DNA of 64,000 nt, from contig JBMNFF010000001.1 of assembly GCA_050949165.1 (NCBI GenBank), positions 372,001 through 436,000 of the forward strand, in the 5' to 3' direction. The stretch is from DAIOXA01 sp050949165. Its GTDB lineage: Bacteria > Bacillota > Proteinivoracia > UBA4975. Below, in pieces: positions 8,419 to 16,080 of the stretch. The notes below the pieces were generated by a model. It worked only from the letters and a program-made list of their open reading frames with translations, was not told where the DNA came from and ran no database searches. The position numbers and the translations under genes are program-made. Each line of letters opens with the position of its first letter. Position 1 is the first letter of the stretch.

Positions 8419-9759
8419 TCAGTCCCCCAGTTCTCCTTCCAGACTCCAGGTCTTGGCCCGGGTAATCTTGACATCCACCAGCCGGCCGGTAAAGTCCCGG
8501 CCGCTGTCAAAGAACACGAGTTTATTGGTGGTGGTCCTCCCTTTATTGGTCATACCAGAGCGCTCCTCCACCAAGACTTGCTGGACCGTCCCCACCAGCT
8601 CCCTATTTCTTTCGATACTGATCTGGTTCTGCAATTTGATGAGGCGCTGTAGCCTCTCCTTCTTCTCTCCGGTCTCCAGCTGTCCCTTCATGCTGGCGGC
8701 GGGGGTCCCCCGACGGGGAGAATACATGAAGGTAAAGGCGGAATCAAAGCGCACCTTTTCCACCATGGCCAAAGTATCCTGGAACTCCTCTTCCGACTCG
8801 CCGGGAAAGCCCACGATCAGGTCGGTCGTCAGAGCTATGCCCGGCACAGCGGAACGCAACTTCTCCACAAGTCCCAGGTAGTGCTCGGCGGTATAGCCCC
8901 TGTTCATCCGCTCCAGGATCCGGTTGCTCCCGGCTTGGAGGGGCAGGTGCAGGTGGTTGCACACCTTGGGCAAATTGGCAAGGGCTTGAATCAGCCGCTC
9001 GCTGACATCCCGGGGGTGGGAGGTCATAAAGCGTATTCGCTCTATGCCGGGGACGTCGTTGACGCGCTTCAGCAGCTCGGCGAAATCCGGCTTCTTCGGT
9101 AAATCCTTGCCATAACTATTGACATTCTGGCCCAGGAGGGTGATTTCCATAAAGCCATCCCTGGCCAGGGCCTCAATTTCCTCGATTATGGTTGCCAGGG
9201 GCCGACTCTTCTCCCGGCCCCGGACATAGGGGACGATGCAGTATGTACAGAAGTTATTGCAGCCCCAGTTGATATTGACAAAGGCCTTATAGTTCCCGGA
9301 GCGGCGGGCGGGCAGATCCAGCTCTTTCTCGGCCCGCTCTTCCCAGACTTCCAGGACCTGTTGGCGCTCCTTGAGGACCTGCTCCAGGTAAGTATTCAGG
9401 ACATTGAGGTTGTGGGTGCCGATGATGATGTCCATAAAGGGAAAGCGGGTCTTTATGTGCTTGGCCACATCCTGCTGCTGGGGCATGCAGCCGCAGATGC
9501 CCAGGACCAGGTCGGGCCTTTCTTCCTTCAGCTCCCGGAACTGGCCCAGGAGGCCGTAGACCTTCTGCTCCGCCTTATCCCGGACGGTGCAGGTGTTAAC
9601 CATAATTAAATCTGCCGAAGCCATGTCAGGGGCTTCGGTCATGCCCCTGGCCTGAAGGATTCCGGCGATGGTCTCGCTGTCCCGCTCATTCATTTGACAA
9701 CCATAGGTCTTTATGTAAAAGGTCTTGGGTTCCAGCACAAACCCCTTATTCTCTGTCAT
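8419..9759 (-). CDS. miaB: tRNA-2-methylthio-N6-dimethylallyladenosine synthase MiaB
   Basis: A 446-residue radical-SAM methylthiotransferase that completes ms2i6A37 on tRNA after MiaA. It shows the N-terminal MTTase domain starting TYGCQMNERDSE with further cysteines at VNTCTV and GICGCMPQQ (auxiliary 4Fe-4S cluster), the radical-SAM CNNFCTYCIVPY motif, and a C-terminal TRAM domain. The second ATG (9759) is used because GGAGG is seven bases away; the first ATG almost touches it. It is the first gene of a miaB-mutS-mutL-rsmJ-miaA-hfq run and has a plausible promoter just upstream. Confidence 0.97.
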   Translation of the reverse strand: MTENKGFVLEPKTFYIKTYGCQMNERDSETIAGILQARGMTEAPDMASADLIMVNTCTVRDKAEQKVYGLLGQFRELKEERPDLVLGICGCMPQQQDVAKHIKTRFPFMDIIIGTHNLNVLNTYLEQVLKERQQVLEVWEERAEKELDLPARRSGNYKAFVNINWGCNNFCTYCIVPYVRGREKSRPLATIIEEIEALARDGFMEITLLGQNVNSYGKDLPKKPDFAELLKRVNDVPGIERIRFMTSHPRDVSERLIQALANLPKVCNHLHLPLQAGSNRILERMNRGYTAEHYLGLVEKLRSAVPGIALTTDLIVGFPGESEEEFQDTLAMVEKVRFDSAFTFMYSPRRGTPAASMKGQLETGEKKERLQRLIKLQNQISIERNRELVGTVQQVLVEERSGMTNKGRTTTNKLVFFDSGRDFTGRLVDVKITRAKTWSLEGELGD

Positions 9760-9788
9760 TGCCATTCCTCCGCAAGTTTACTATACAT

Positions 9789-9817
9789 ATTTTACCCGAT
9801 AGCCTGCCAGAGAGCAA
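9789..9817 (-). promoter_or_regulatory. Candidate sigma-A promoter for miaB-mutSL-miaA-hfq
   Basis: On the minus strand TTGCTC (9812-9817) and TAAAAT (9789-9794) are separated by 17 bases, about 30 bases before the miaB start. The -35 is a weak match. An alternative -10 (TATAGT) overlaps it on the downstream side. Confidence 0.4.
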
Positions 9818-9871
9818 AGAGAGAAAAGTTCTTTTTTCCCCCTTTGGCAATACTATTGGGGAGGTGATTTT

Positions 9872-10297
9872 ATGTCCAAGCGAATGCTGGCCACCCTGAC
9901 GGCGGAGCACCTGGTGGTTCTGGAAATGGCCGACAAAGTCCGCACTAATCTGGAAAAGCTCCAGACTGACCAGGATCTGACCGGGGTCAGGGATGGACTG
10001 GGGCAGTTTAGCCAGATCATGGATCAGACCGTCAACCAGCACTTTGTCCAGGAGGAAGAGGAACTCTTTCCAAAACTTCTAAAGACCAACCCCAACCTAA
10101 ATGGGGAAGTAGAGGCCTTGCTGGAGGATCACAAGGCAATAAGGCAGGCCCATCGCAGCCTCCAGGAAGAGCTCTTGGGAGATAAGCCCTCCCCCCAGAT
10201 AATCGTGAACTCGGGGCTGAGCCTCCTGGACCGGCTGGAAGCCCACTTCCACCGGGAGCACCAGGCCCTCTCCGGTCTCAACGACAAGAAAAAATAA
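9872..10297 (+). CDS. Hemerythrin HHE domain protein
   Basis: A 141-residue cytoplasmic four-helix protein with the iron ligands of the HHE family: H at AEHLVVLEM (near residue 12), QHFVQEEEELF (near 58), LEDHKAIRQAH (near 89) and AHFHREHQAL (near 127). These histidine/carboxylate positions suit a non-haem di-iron site that binds O2 or NO or senses redox state; the precise role is inferred. It is one of only two plus-strand genes in the window and diverges from miaB. GGGGAGGTGA is well placed before the ATG. It ends convergently against mnmH with a shared hairpin. Confidence 0.9.
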   Translation: MSKRMLATLTAEHLVVLEMADKVRTNLEKLQTDQDLTGVRDGLGQFSQIMDQTVNQHFVQEEEELFPKLLKTNPNLNGEVEALLEDHKAIRQAHRSLQEELLGDKPSPQIIVNSGLSLLDRLEAHFHREHQALSGLNDKKK

Positions 10298-10316
10298 TGC
10301 CACAGAGCGGCATTAT
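10294..10316. terminator. Hairpin between convergent hemerythrin and mnmH genes
   Basis: A perfect 8-bp stem, ATAATGCC with GGCATTAT and a 7-base loop, overlaps the stop codons of both convergent genes. U-tracts are short on both strands, so terminator function is probable rather than certain. Confidence 0.55.
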
Positions 10317-11353
10317 CCAATAGGATTATCCAGGAGGGCGGCGATTTCTTCAGCCGCCCTTTTGGCATTGTCGGAGTTGACCGTCAGCAGCACTTCCTTG
10401 CCAGGGAGCTGGTGGTCATATGATTTGTCATAATGGCTGGTGAGAATCAGCTCGACAAATCGACAATAGTCCTCCCGATCCAGACATTGCTTTAGTTCAA
10501 TAAAGGTCGCCTTGGCCAACCTGTACCGGAGCCGGGCCAGGGCCCGGTACATGCCGAGCCTGGCCTCCCGGGTTTTGGGGGTATAGTCCCTGAGGATGCG
10601 GGATACTCGCCGGTCCAGGCTCCCCTCCACAGCAATAACCGGGGCGTTGCGCATGGCGGCAAAGAGGAAGTCCGGCAGGTAGACATTGCCGATGCGCTTG
10701 CTCTCCCCTTCCACCAGCAGCCATTTTTTCCCTTCCAAGCGTCGAAGTTCGGCAAGCAGCAGGGAGTCGAAATTCTTCTGGGTTTCCGGGACCAACTCAT
10801 GGCCGCCGAAGGTGGAACCGCGGTGATTGGCCAGCTTCTCCAGATCCAGGACGGGATAGCCTTTGTCTGCCAAGAGGGCGAGGATGTCGGTCTTGCCCGT
10901 GCCGCTCTTGCCCTTGAGGACGATGACCTGGTTTTTGAGAACGTAATTCTCCAGCTGGTGATAGATGTGCTGGCGATAGTGCTTGTAGCCGCCCCGCAGT
11001 TGCAGCGCCTCGATTCCTGCCAGGCCCAGGAGCTGCACCGCGGCCAGGCTGCGCAAGCCTCCCCGCCAGCACAGGGCGACGGGAGTCTTGTCCCGGCATT
11101 TGCCATGGACCTTGCGGACAAAGGGAGATATCTTGGGACTGACGATATCCATGGCCAGAAATCTCGCGGCCCTGGGGCTCTTTCTGTAGACCAGGCCGAT
11201 TCTTTCCCGCTCCGCCTCATCGAAGAGAGGGATGTTGATGCTGCCCAGGATTCTGCCTTCATTGTACTCGGCGGCGGTCCTGACATCCACCAAGAGATAT
11301 TGCTCTGGCCTATGCAGGACCTCCTCTATTTCGATCTGTTTGACGTACTGCAC
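10313..11353 (-). CDS. mnmH: tRNA 2-selenouridine synthase MnmH (SelU)
   Basis: A 346-residue two-domain enzyme. An N-terminal rhodanese domain carries the selenium-transfer cysteine in ALCWRGGLRS (near residue 94), and a P-loop domain has GKSGTGKTD near 149-157. MnmH replaces sulfur by selenium, through a geranylated intermediate, at U34 of Lys, Glu and Gln tRNAs, using selenophosphate from SelD. The start is GTG with GGTAGGA upstream. No selD, selA or selB lies nearby, so selenophosphate supply must be encoded elsewhere. It is monocistronic, between a convergent hemerythrin gene and pduL. Confidence 0.95.
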   Translation of the reverse strand: MQYVKQIEIEEVLHRPEQYLLVDVRTAAEYNEGRILGSINIPLFDEAERERIGLVYRKSPRAARFLAMDIVSPKISPFVRKVHGKCRDKTPVALCWRGGLRSLAAVQLLGLAGIEALQLRGGYKHYRQHIYHQLENYVLKNQVIVLKGKSGTGKTDILALLADKGYPVLDLEKLANHRGSTFGGHELVPETQKNFDSLLLAELRRLEGKKWLLVEGESKRIGNVYLPDFLFAAMRNAPVIAVEGSLDRRVSRILRDYTPKTREARLGMYRALARLRYRLAKATFIELKQCLDREDYCRFVELILTSHYDKSYDHQLPGKEVLLTVNSDNAKRAAEEIAALLDNPIG

Positions 11354-11525
11354 TGCTTCCTACCTTCTTTGCCCTTTAATGCCCGGGGAAGAAAAAAATG
11401 CTTGTTTGCGCTCCTCCCCAGGTGGACACTCTATAGATACGGATGGCGGCGATAGCAGCAAGCTGAGTGGTTATGGTCGGCTGCGAGTCGTCATCCCTTT
11501 GTGTCGAAAACTGAGGATTTTAAGG
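11354..11525. other. Leader region upstream of mnmH, no gene recognised
   Basis: About 170 bases between the pduL terminator and mnmH. It contains an imperfect GGGGAGG/CTTCCCC pairing close to mnmH and a possible TTGCTG...TATAGA promoter with poor spacing. I recognise no riboswitch, RNA gene or reading frame. Confidence 0.4.
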
Positions 11526-11552
11526 AAAAAGACACAGATATTGTGTCTTTTT
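11526..11552 (-). terminator. Terminator of pduL
   Basis: An 11-bp perfect stem (AAAAAGACACA with TGTGTCTTTTT, 5-base loop) lies 18 bases after the pduL stop. It is A-rich on one side and T-rich on the other, so it could work in both directions, although no plus-strand gene precedes it. Confidence 0.85.
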
Positions 11553-11570
11553 ATGATTGCCCAGAAAATC

Positions 11571-12137
11571 TTACTTCAGAGTCACCTCATCGCCGTTGTT
11601 GAGGAGGGCGGCGTTGGCCTCGTCCACATCCACGTGGAACTCCAGGGCAAACTTATCGCTGACCCGAACCAGGACCTTGTCAAAGGTCAGGGCCCGGGGT
11701 CCTTCGCAGGCCACGGAGACCATCTGCTTATCCTGAAGGCCATGTTTTTCAGCCAAATCCGGAGTGATGTGGATATGGCGGTGGGCGATGATTACGCCTT
11801 CGTTAAGCTCCACACTGCCCTGGGGTCCCTTCAGGGTTATGGGTGCAGACCCATCCAGGTCGCCGGAATCCCTGACTGGGGGGGTGATCCCCAATTTAAA
11901 TGCGTCGGTGCGGGATATCTCAACCTGGGTGCGGCCCCGGGTGGGCCCTAGAACCCTGACCCCGCCGATGCTGCCCTTGGGGCCGATTAATTCTACCTTT
12001 TCATCTGCGGCATACTGACCGGGTTGTCCCAGGTCCTTAAATTTAGTCAGGCCCTTACCTGAACCGAAGAGAATTTCCATATCCTTTTCTGATACATGTA
12101 CATGTCTGTTGGATACTCCAACGGGAATCTTTAGCAT
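11571..12137 (-). CDS. pduL: Phosphate propanoyltransferase PduL
   Basis: A 188-residue PduL-type phosphotransacylase interconverting propionyl-CoA (or acetyl-CoA) and the acyl phosphate. The zinc-binding histidine motifs are visible: SNRHVHVS near residue 9, AHRHIHIT near 117 and LEFHVDVDEAN near 168. There is no N-terminal encapsulation peptide and there are no shell-protein genes nearby, so it should be a free cytoplasmic enzyme rather than a microcompartment part. It lies just after the decarboxylase operon but beyond a terminator. In context it converts the propionyl-CoA from that operon to propionyl phosphate, from which a kinase could make ATP. Confidence 0.93.
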   Translation of the reverse strand: MLKIPVGVSNRHVHVSEKDMEILFGSGKGLTKFKDLGQPGQYAADEKVELIGPKGSIGGVRVLGPTRGRTQVEISRTDAFKLGITPPVRDSGDLDGSAPITLKGPQGSVELNEGVIIAHRHIHITPDLAEKHGLQDKQMVSVACEGPRALTFDKVLVRVSDKFALEFHVDVDEANAALLNNGDEVTLK

Positions 12138-12206
12138 TCAACGCACTTCCTTCCAAGTAATAGTCTTTCTCCATTACTATTATTGCACGAAATCCGCCGG
12201 GCAACA

Positions 12207-12236
12207 ACTAAAATGACCCCGAAGGGTCACTTTAGT
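12207..12236 (-). terminator. Terminator of the gntR-kor-gdh-mut-mmd operon
   Basis: The stem pairs TGACCC with GGGTCA around a TTCG-type tetraloop (minus strand), extended by ACTAAA/TTTAGT past one mismatch, then TTTTAGTTGTTG. It begins 5 bases after the mmdB stop and separates the operon from pduL. Confidence 0.85.
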
Positions 12237-12240
12237 TTGC

Positions 12241-13374
12241 CTATCCCAGCAGGGACAGGAGCACTCCCGCGGCGACTGCCGAGCCGATGACCCCGGCTAC
12301 GTTGGGACCCATGGCATGCATGAGCAAGTAGTTGTTCGGGTTTTCTTCCAGACCGACCTGCTGTGAAACCCGGGCGGCCATGGGGACCGCCGAGACCCCG
12401 GCAGAACCGATCAAGGGGTTGACCTTGCCCTTGGTCAGCCAGCACATCAACTTGCCAAAGAGGACGCCGGCAGCGGTGCCGATGGAAAAGGCGATTAAGC
12501 CTAAGAGAACAATCTTAATGGTTTCCCAGGTCAGGAATATGTCAGCTGAAGCCGTAGCGCCGACGGTGACCCCCAAAAAGATGACGATAATATTGTTCAA
12601 CTCGTTCTGGGCAGCCTTGAAAAGCCTGTCCACCACGCCTGACTCCCGGAAGAGGTTGCCCAGCATCAGCATGCCGATCAGGGGCAGGGCCGAAGGCAGC
12701 AAGAAGCCGGTCAAGATGGTGACGATGATGGGAAAGAGGATCTTTTCCGTCTTGCTGACCGGGCGCAGCTGCTCCATGACAATCTGGCGCTCTTTCTTGG
12801 TGGTCAGGGCGCGCATGATTGGGGGCTGGATGATGGGAACCAGGGCCATGTACGAATAGGCCGCCACGGCGATGGGTCCCAGCAATTCCGGAGCCAACTT
12901 GGAAGCTAAGTAGATGGCGGTGGGTCCGTCGGCGCCGCCGATGATGCCGATGGAAGCTGCCTGGAGGATGGGAAAGCCCAAGAGTATGGCGCCGATGAAG
13001 GTTAAGAAAATGCCGAACTGGGCGGCGGCTCCCAGGAGCAAGGTCTTGGGGTTGGCAATCAGGGGTCCAAAGTCTGTAAAGGCGCCTACCCCGAGGAAAA
13101 TCAAAGGTGGATAGATGCCATTCTTTACCCCCAGGTAAAGGTAGTACAGCAACCCCCCGGGCTGACCATTATCCGGCGCCGCCATGAGATCTGCCCCGGG
13201 AATATTGGCCAGGAGCATGCCAAAGCTGATGGGCAATAAGAGCAACGGTTCATACTTCTTGACAATGGCCAAGTACATCAGAACCAGGGAGACTCCTACC
13301 ATAATCAGTTGGAAAATATCCGCCTGGGCAAAGCCGGTGCTTTGCCAAAACTGAACCAGCTTTTCTACAATCAT
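12241..13374 (-). CDS. mmdB: Sodium-pumping methylmalonyl-CoA decarboxylase, beta subunit
   Basis: A 377-residue integral membrane protein of the OadB/MmdB/GcdB family. About nine to eleven hydrophobic segments are visible, with the conserved IGGADGPTAIYLASKL signature whose aspartate takes part in sodium transport, and a second conserved membrane stretch with GSAGVSAVPMAARVSQ near the C-terminus. It decarboxylates the carboxybiotin on the carrier subunit and exports sodium ions. It is the last gene of an mmdA-D-C-B order identical to the classic Veillonella set apart from the missing small epsilon subunit. Assignment to methylmalonyl-CoA rather than oxaloacetate rests on the neighbouring mmdA, mutase and epimerase. 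Confidence 0.93.
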   Translation of the reverse strand: MIVEKLVQFWQSTGFAQADIFQLIMVGVSLVLMYLAIVKKYEPLLLLPISFGMLLANIPGADLMAAPDNGQPGGLLYYLYLGVKNGIYPPLIFLGVGAFTDFGPLIANPKTLLLGAAAQFGIFLTFIGAILLGFPILQAASIGIIGGADGPTAIYLASKLAPELLGPIAVAAYSYMALVPIIQPPIMRALTTKKERQIVMEQLRPVSKTEKILFPIIVTILTGFLLPSALPLIGMLMLGNLFRESGVVDRLFKAAQNELNNIIVIFLGVTVGATASADIFLTWETIKIVLLGLIAFSIGTAAGVLFGKLMCWLTKGKVNPLIGSAGVSAVPMAARVSQQVGLEENPNNYLLMHAMGPNVAGVIGSAVAAGVLLSLLG

Positions 13375-13384
13375 GGCAGCTCCT

Positions 13385-13786
13385 CTATTCGATGGTCAGC
13401 AGTAGCTGGCCGGTGTCCACGCTCTGCCCCTGGCTGACGGCAATGCTGCCGACGGTGCCGGCGACGGGGGCGTTGATATTGTTCTCCATCTTCATGGCTT
13501 CCAGAACAACCAGGGGCTGGCCGTGTTCCACCTTATCCCCGACGCTTACCAGGATTTTGAGAACAGTACCGGGCATGGGAGCAGTGAGACTGCCATTGCC
13601 GGCAGGGGCCTGAGCCCTTTCCTGCTGAGGGGCAGGCGCTGGCGCAGGTGCTGGCGCCGGAGTAGGCGCAGGCGCCGCAGGGGCAGGAGCAACAGAACGC
13701 TGGGGCTGGGGAGCCGCCCCTTCCCTTACCTCCTCCACCTGAACATTGTATACCTTGCCATCAACGGTAATCATAAATTTTTTCAT
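13385..13786 (-). CDS. mmdC: Biotin carrier subunit of methylmalonyl-CoA decarboxylase (gamma)
   Basis: A 133-residue protein. Residues 1-15 begin a short beta-rich N-terminal part (KKFMITVDGKVYNV), then a flexible Ala-Pro linker (about 25-60) with tandem AP repeats leads to a biotinyl domain ending the chain, with the biotin lysine in LEAMKMENN. The start is ATG at 13786, directly behind TTAGGAGGTC; an upstream in-frame start would lie inside the preceding gene. It shuttles the carboxyl group from the alpha to the beta subunit. It is spaced 10 bases from each neighbour inside the operon. Confidence 0.94.
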   Translation of the reverse strand: MKKFMITVDGKVYNVQVEEVREGAAPQPQRSVAPAPAAPAPTPAPAPAPAPAPQQERAQAPAGNGSLTAPMPGTVLKILVSVGDKVEHGQPLVVLEAMKMENNINAPVAGTVGSIAVSQGQSVDTGQLLLTIE

Positions 13787-13796
13787 CTTTGACCTC

Positions 13797-14108
13797 CTAA
13801 TATGGGGAAGTGATGTCAGTATACCTGCTCCGCTCCCAATTCTCATTGCCCAAGACCTCGATAACCTTGATTTGATAAGGTTGGTCCAGGGCTGCTATGG
13901 CGGCGGCAATGGCAGCCAGATGCTGGGGCGGGATGTCTGCTTTGGGGGCAGGAATGTCCTGCTGGGGCGCTGGCTCTTCCTTCTTCCTCTTCTCATAAAG
14001 GCTGACAATCCACTTGGGAATTATAATTATCTCTGCCAAGGCATAGAGGGTGGCGAGTACAATTATCATCCCAATTGCGGTAATTAACAGGCCTAAGTTT
14101 AGCTCCAT
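13797..14108 (-). CDS. mmdD: OadG-family subunit of methylmalonyl-CoA decarboxylase (delta)
   Basis: A 103-residue protein with one N-terminal membrane helix (about residues 7-29, GLLITAIGMIIVLATLYALAE), a basic stretch, an Ala/Pro-rich linker, and a C-terminal segment with the NEXWxxSRYTDI pattern found in OadG/MmdD proteins. It anchors and assembles the decarboxylase complex at the membrane. It lies between mmdA and mmdC with gaps of 10-12 bases. Small proteins of this family diverge quickly, so the family call leans partly on operon position. Confidence 0.88.
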   Translation of the reverse strand: MELNLGLLITAIGMIIVLATLYALAEIIIIPKWIVSLYEKRKKEEPAPQQDIPAPKADIPPQHLAAIAAAIAALDQPYQIKVIEVLGNENWERSRYTDITSPY

Positions 14109-14120
14109 TTCCCGCCCTCC

Positions 14121-15665
14121 TTACAGGGGAATATTGCCGTGCTTTTTGACCGGCTTCCTTTCCCTTTTTCCTGACAGGATGGCAAGGGCGTTGCTGAGGT
14201 GTGTCCGGGTAGAAGCGGGATCGATTACTTCATCCACCAGGCCCCGGCCTGCGGCCACATAGGGATTGGCGAAATTATCCCGGTATTCTTTGACCAATTC
14301 CTCCCGCCGGGCCTTGGCATCCTCGGCAGCCGCCAACTCCTTGCGGAAGATGATGTTGACGGCGCCCTCGGGTCCCATCACCGCCACTTCGGCTGTGGGC
14401 CAGGCCAGGACGATATCCGCTCCCAGCGACTTGCTGCCCAGGGCGACATAGGCGCCGCCATAGGCCTTGCGCAGGATGACGGTGACCTTGGGTACACTGG
14501 CTTCTGAATAGGCAAAGAGTATCTTGGCTCCATGGCGGATGATGCCATTGTGCTCCTGCTGGACGCCGGGCAAGTAGCCGGGCACATCCACGAAGGTTAT
14601 CACCGGGATGTTAAAGCAATCGCAGAACCGTATAAAGCGGGCAATCTTGTCCGAAGCGTTTATGTCCAGGCAACCCGCCAGGTGTTGAGGCTGGTTGGCC
14701 ACGACCCCGACGGTCTTGCCCTGGAGCCTGGCAAAGCCCACCACTGCATTCTGGGCAAACATGGCGTGAACTTCCATAAAGGAATCACCGTCGAATATTG
14801 CGGCGATGACCTCGCGAATATCGTAACCCTGGTTGGGATTGGGCGGCACCAACTGGGTAAAGTCTATCTCCCTGGGGAGGACGGCCTCTACCTCCGGCGC
14901 CTTTTCCAAGTTATTGGCAGGAAGATAGCTAATCAGTCTGCGCACCTGGTTGAGGCAATCGGCCTCGTCCTGGGCGATAAAATGGGCGACGCCGCTGGTG
15001 GCGTTATGGGTCATGCCGCCTCCCAGGGCTTCGGGGCTGATGGTCTCGCCGGTTACTGCTTTGATTACCTGGGGTCCGGTGATAAACATCTGGCTGGTTT
15101 CCCTGGTCATGAAGATAAAGTCGGTAATGGCCGGGGAGTAGACTGCGCCCCCGGCGCAGGGGCCCAGAATTACCGAAATCTGGGGCAGAACCCCGGAATA
15201 TATGGTGTTGCGGTGAAAGATTTCACCGTACCCGTTGAGGGCGTCGATCCCCTCCTGGATCCTGGCGCCGCCGGAATCGTTAAGGCCGATGACGGGCGCG
15301 CCGGTTTTGGCGGCCAGGTCCATGCAGTTGCAGATCTTCTTGGCGTGCATCTCGCCCAGGCTGCCGCCAACCACGGTAAAATCCTGAGCGAATACGTAGA
15401 CCAAGCGGCCAAAGATTGTTCCGTACCCGGTGACCACGCCTTCCCCCGGAGTATCCTTCTTGTCCATACCCAAATCGGTACAGCGATGCTTGACGAAGGT
15501 GTTGAGCTCGACAAAGGAACCGGGATCCAGGAGAATCTCAATGCGCTGCCGGGCAGTGTTTTTGCCCTGAGCCAGCTGCTTTTCCACAGCCTTGGGCCCG
15601 CCGCCGCCGTGGATTTTGGCCCGCTTCTCCTCCAGCTCCCTCTGCAATGCTTGCCAGTCTCTCAT
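14121..15665 (-). CDS. mmdA: Methylmalonyl-CoA decarboxylase alpha subunit (carboxyltransferase)
   Basis: A 514-residue biotin-dependent carboxyltransferase of the PccB/MmdA type. The acyl-CoA oxyanion site GGSLGEMHAKKI, the LNDSGGARIQEG motif and the C-terminal carboxybiotin site PGYLPGVQQEHNGIIRHGAK are all present. It transfers the carboxyl group of (S)-methylmalonyl-CoA to the biotin carrier MmdC. AGGAGGAA precedes the ATG and the gene is 1 base from mce. Propionyl-CoA carboxylase beta chain would look the same in isolation. The adjacent OadB, OadG and biotin-carrier genes, and the absence of a biotin carboxylase gene in the window, favour the sodium-pumping decarboxylase. Confidence 0.95.
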   Translation of the reverse strand: MRDWQALQRELEEKRAKIHGGGGPKAVEKQLAQGKNTARQRIEILLDPGSFVELNTFVKHRCTDLGMDKKDTPGEGVVTGYGTIFGRLVYVFAQDFTVVGGSLGEMHAKKICNCMDLAAKTGAPVIGLNDSGGARIQEGIDALNGYGEIFHRNTIYSGVLPQISVILGPCAGGAVYSPAITDFIFMTRETSQMFITGPQVIKAVTGETISPEALGGGMTHNATSGVAHFIAQDEADCLNQVRRLISYLPANNLEKAPEVEAVLPREIDFTQLVPPNPNQGYDIREVIAAIFDGDSFMEVHAMFAQNAVVGFARLQGKTVGVVANQPQHLAGCLDINASDKIARFIRFCDCFNIPVITFVDVPGYLPGVQQEHNGIIRHGAKILFAYSEASVPKVTVILRKAYGGAYVALGSKSLGADIVLAWPTAEVAVMGPEGAVNIIFRKELAAAEDAKARREELVKEYRDNFANPYVAAGRGLVDEVIDPASTRTHLSNALAILSGKRERKPVKKHGNIPL

Positions 15666-15666
15666 C

Positions 15667-16077
15667 TTATTCCTCCTGATCCCGTTGGCATAGTTCTAAC
15701 AATATCCCCGGAGTAGATTTGGGATGGACAAAGGCAATCTTCGCCCCGTGGGCTCCGATTCGGGGAACTTCATCGATCATCCGCATCCCCTTGGCCTTCA
15801 TTTCCTCAATTGCCTGGGCGACGTCATCCACCCGCAGGGCGATGTGGTGAATGCCCGGGCCCCGCTTGGCCAAGAATTTGGCGATGGGGCTCTCGGGATC
15901 GGTGGGTTCCAGGAGCTCCAGGGAGCTCTCGCCCACCGGGAAGAAGGCGGTCCTGACCTTTTGTTCAGCCACGACCTCTTCCCCGGCGTAGTCCAAACCC
16001 AGGACATCCCGATACAGATGCACCGCTTCCTGAAGGTTTTCCACAGCAATGCCGAGATGGTCAATTTTCTTGAACAT
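15667..16077 (-). CDS. mce: Methylmalonyl-CoA epimerase
   Basis: A 136-residue vicinal-oxygen-chelate protein with two beta-alpha-beta-beta-beta modules. Metal ligands are visible: H in KIDHLGIAVEN (near residue 7), H in GIHHIALRVDD (near 76) and the glutamate in GILLELCQ near the end. It interconverts the (R) and (S) forms of methylmalonyl-CoA, linking the mutase product to the decarboxylase substrate. It lies 3 bases after meaB and 1 base before mmdA. Length and motifs are normal for the family. Confidence 0.95.
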   Translation of the reverse strand: MFKKIDHLGIAVENLQEAVHLYRDVLGLDYAGEEVVAEQKVRTAFFPVGESSLELLEPTDPESPIAKFLAKRGPGIHHIALRVDDVAQAIEEMKAKGMRMIDEVPRIGAHGAKIAFVHPKSTPGILLELCQRDQEE

Positions 16078-16080
16078 CTT

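Noticed and set aside
8415..8510. Extended MutS N-terminus
   Set aside because: The extra 32 codons lie inside miaB, have no homology to MutS, and a good ribosome site precedes the TTG at 8414.
11354..11525. Riboswitch or tRNA-Sec upstream of mnmH
   Set aside because: No tRNA cloverleaf, CCA end or known aptamer pattern can be drawn; only an imperfect hairpin near the start codon is seen.
12241..15665. Oxaloacetate decarboxylase instead of methylmalonyl-CoA decarboxylase
   Set aside because: The alpha subunit is a PccB/MmdA-type acyl-CoA carboxyltransferase, not the pyruvate-carboxylase-like OadA, and the mutase and epimerase genes adjoin.
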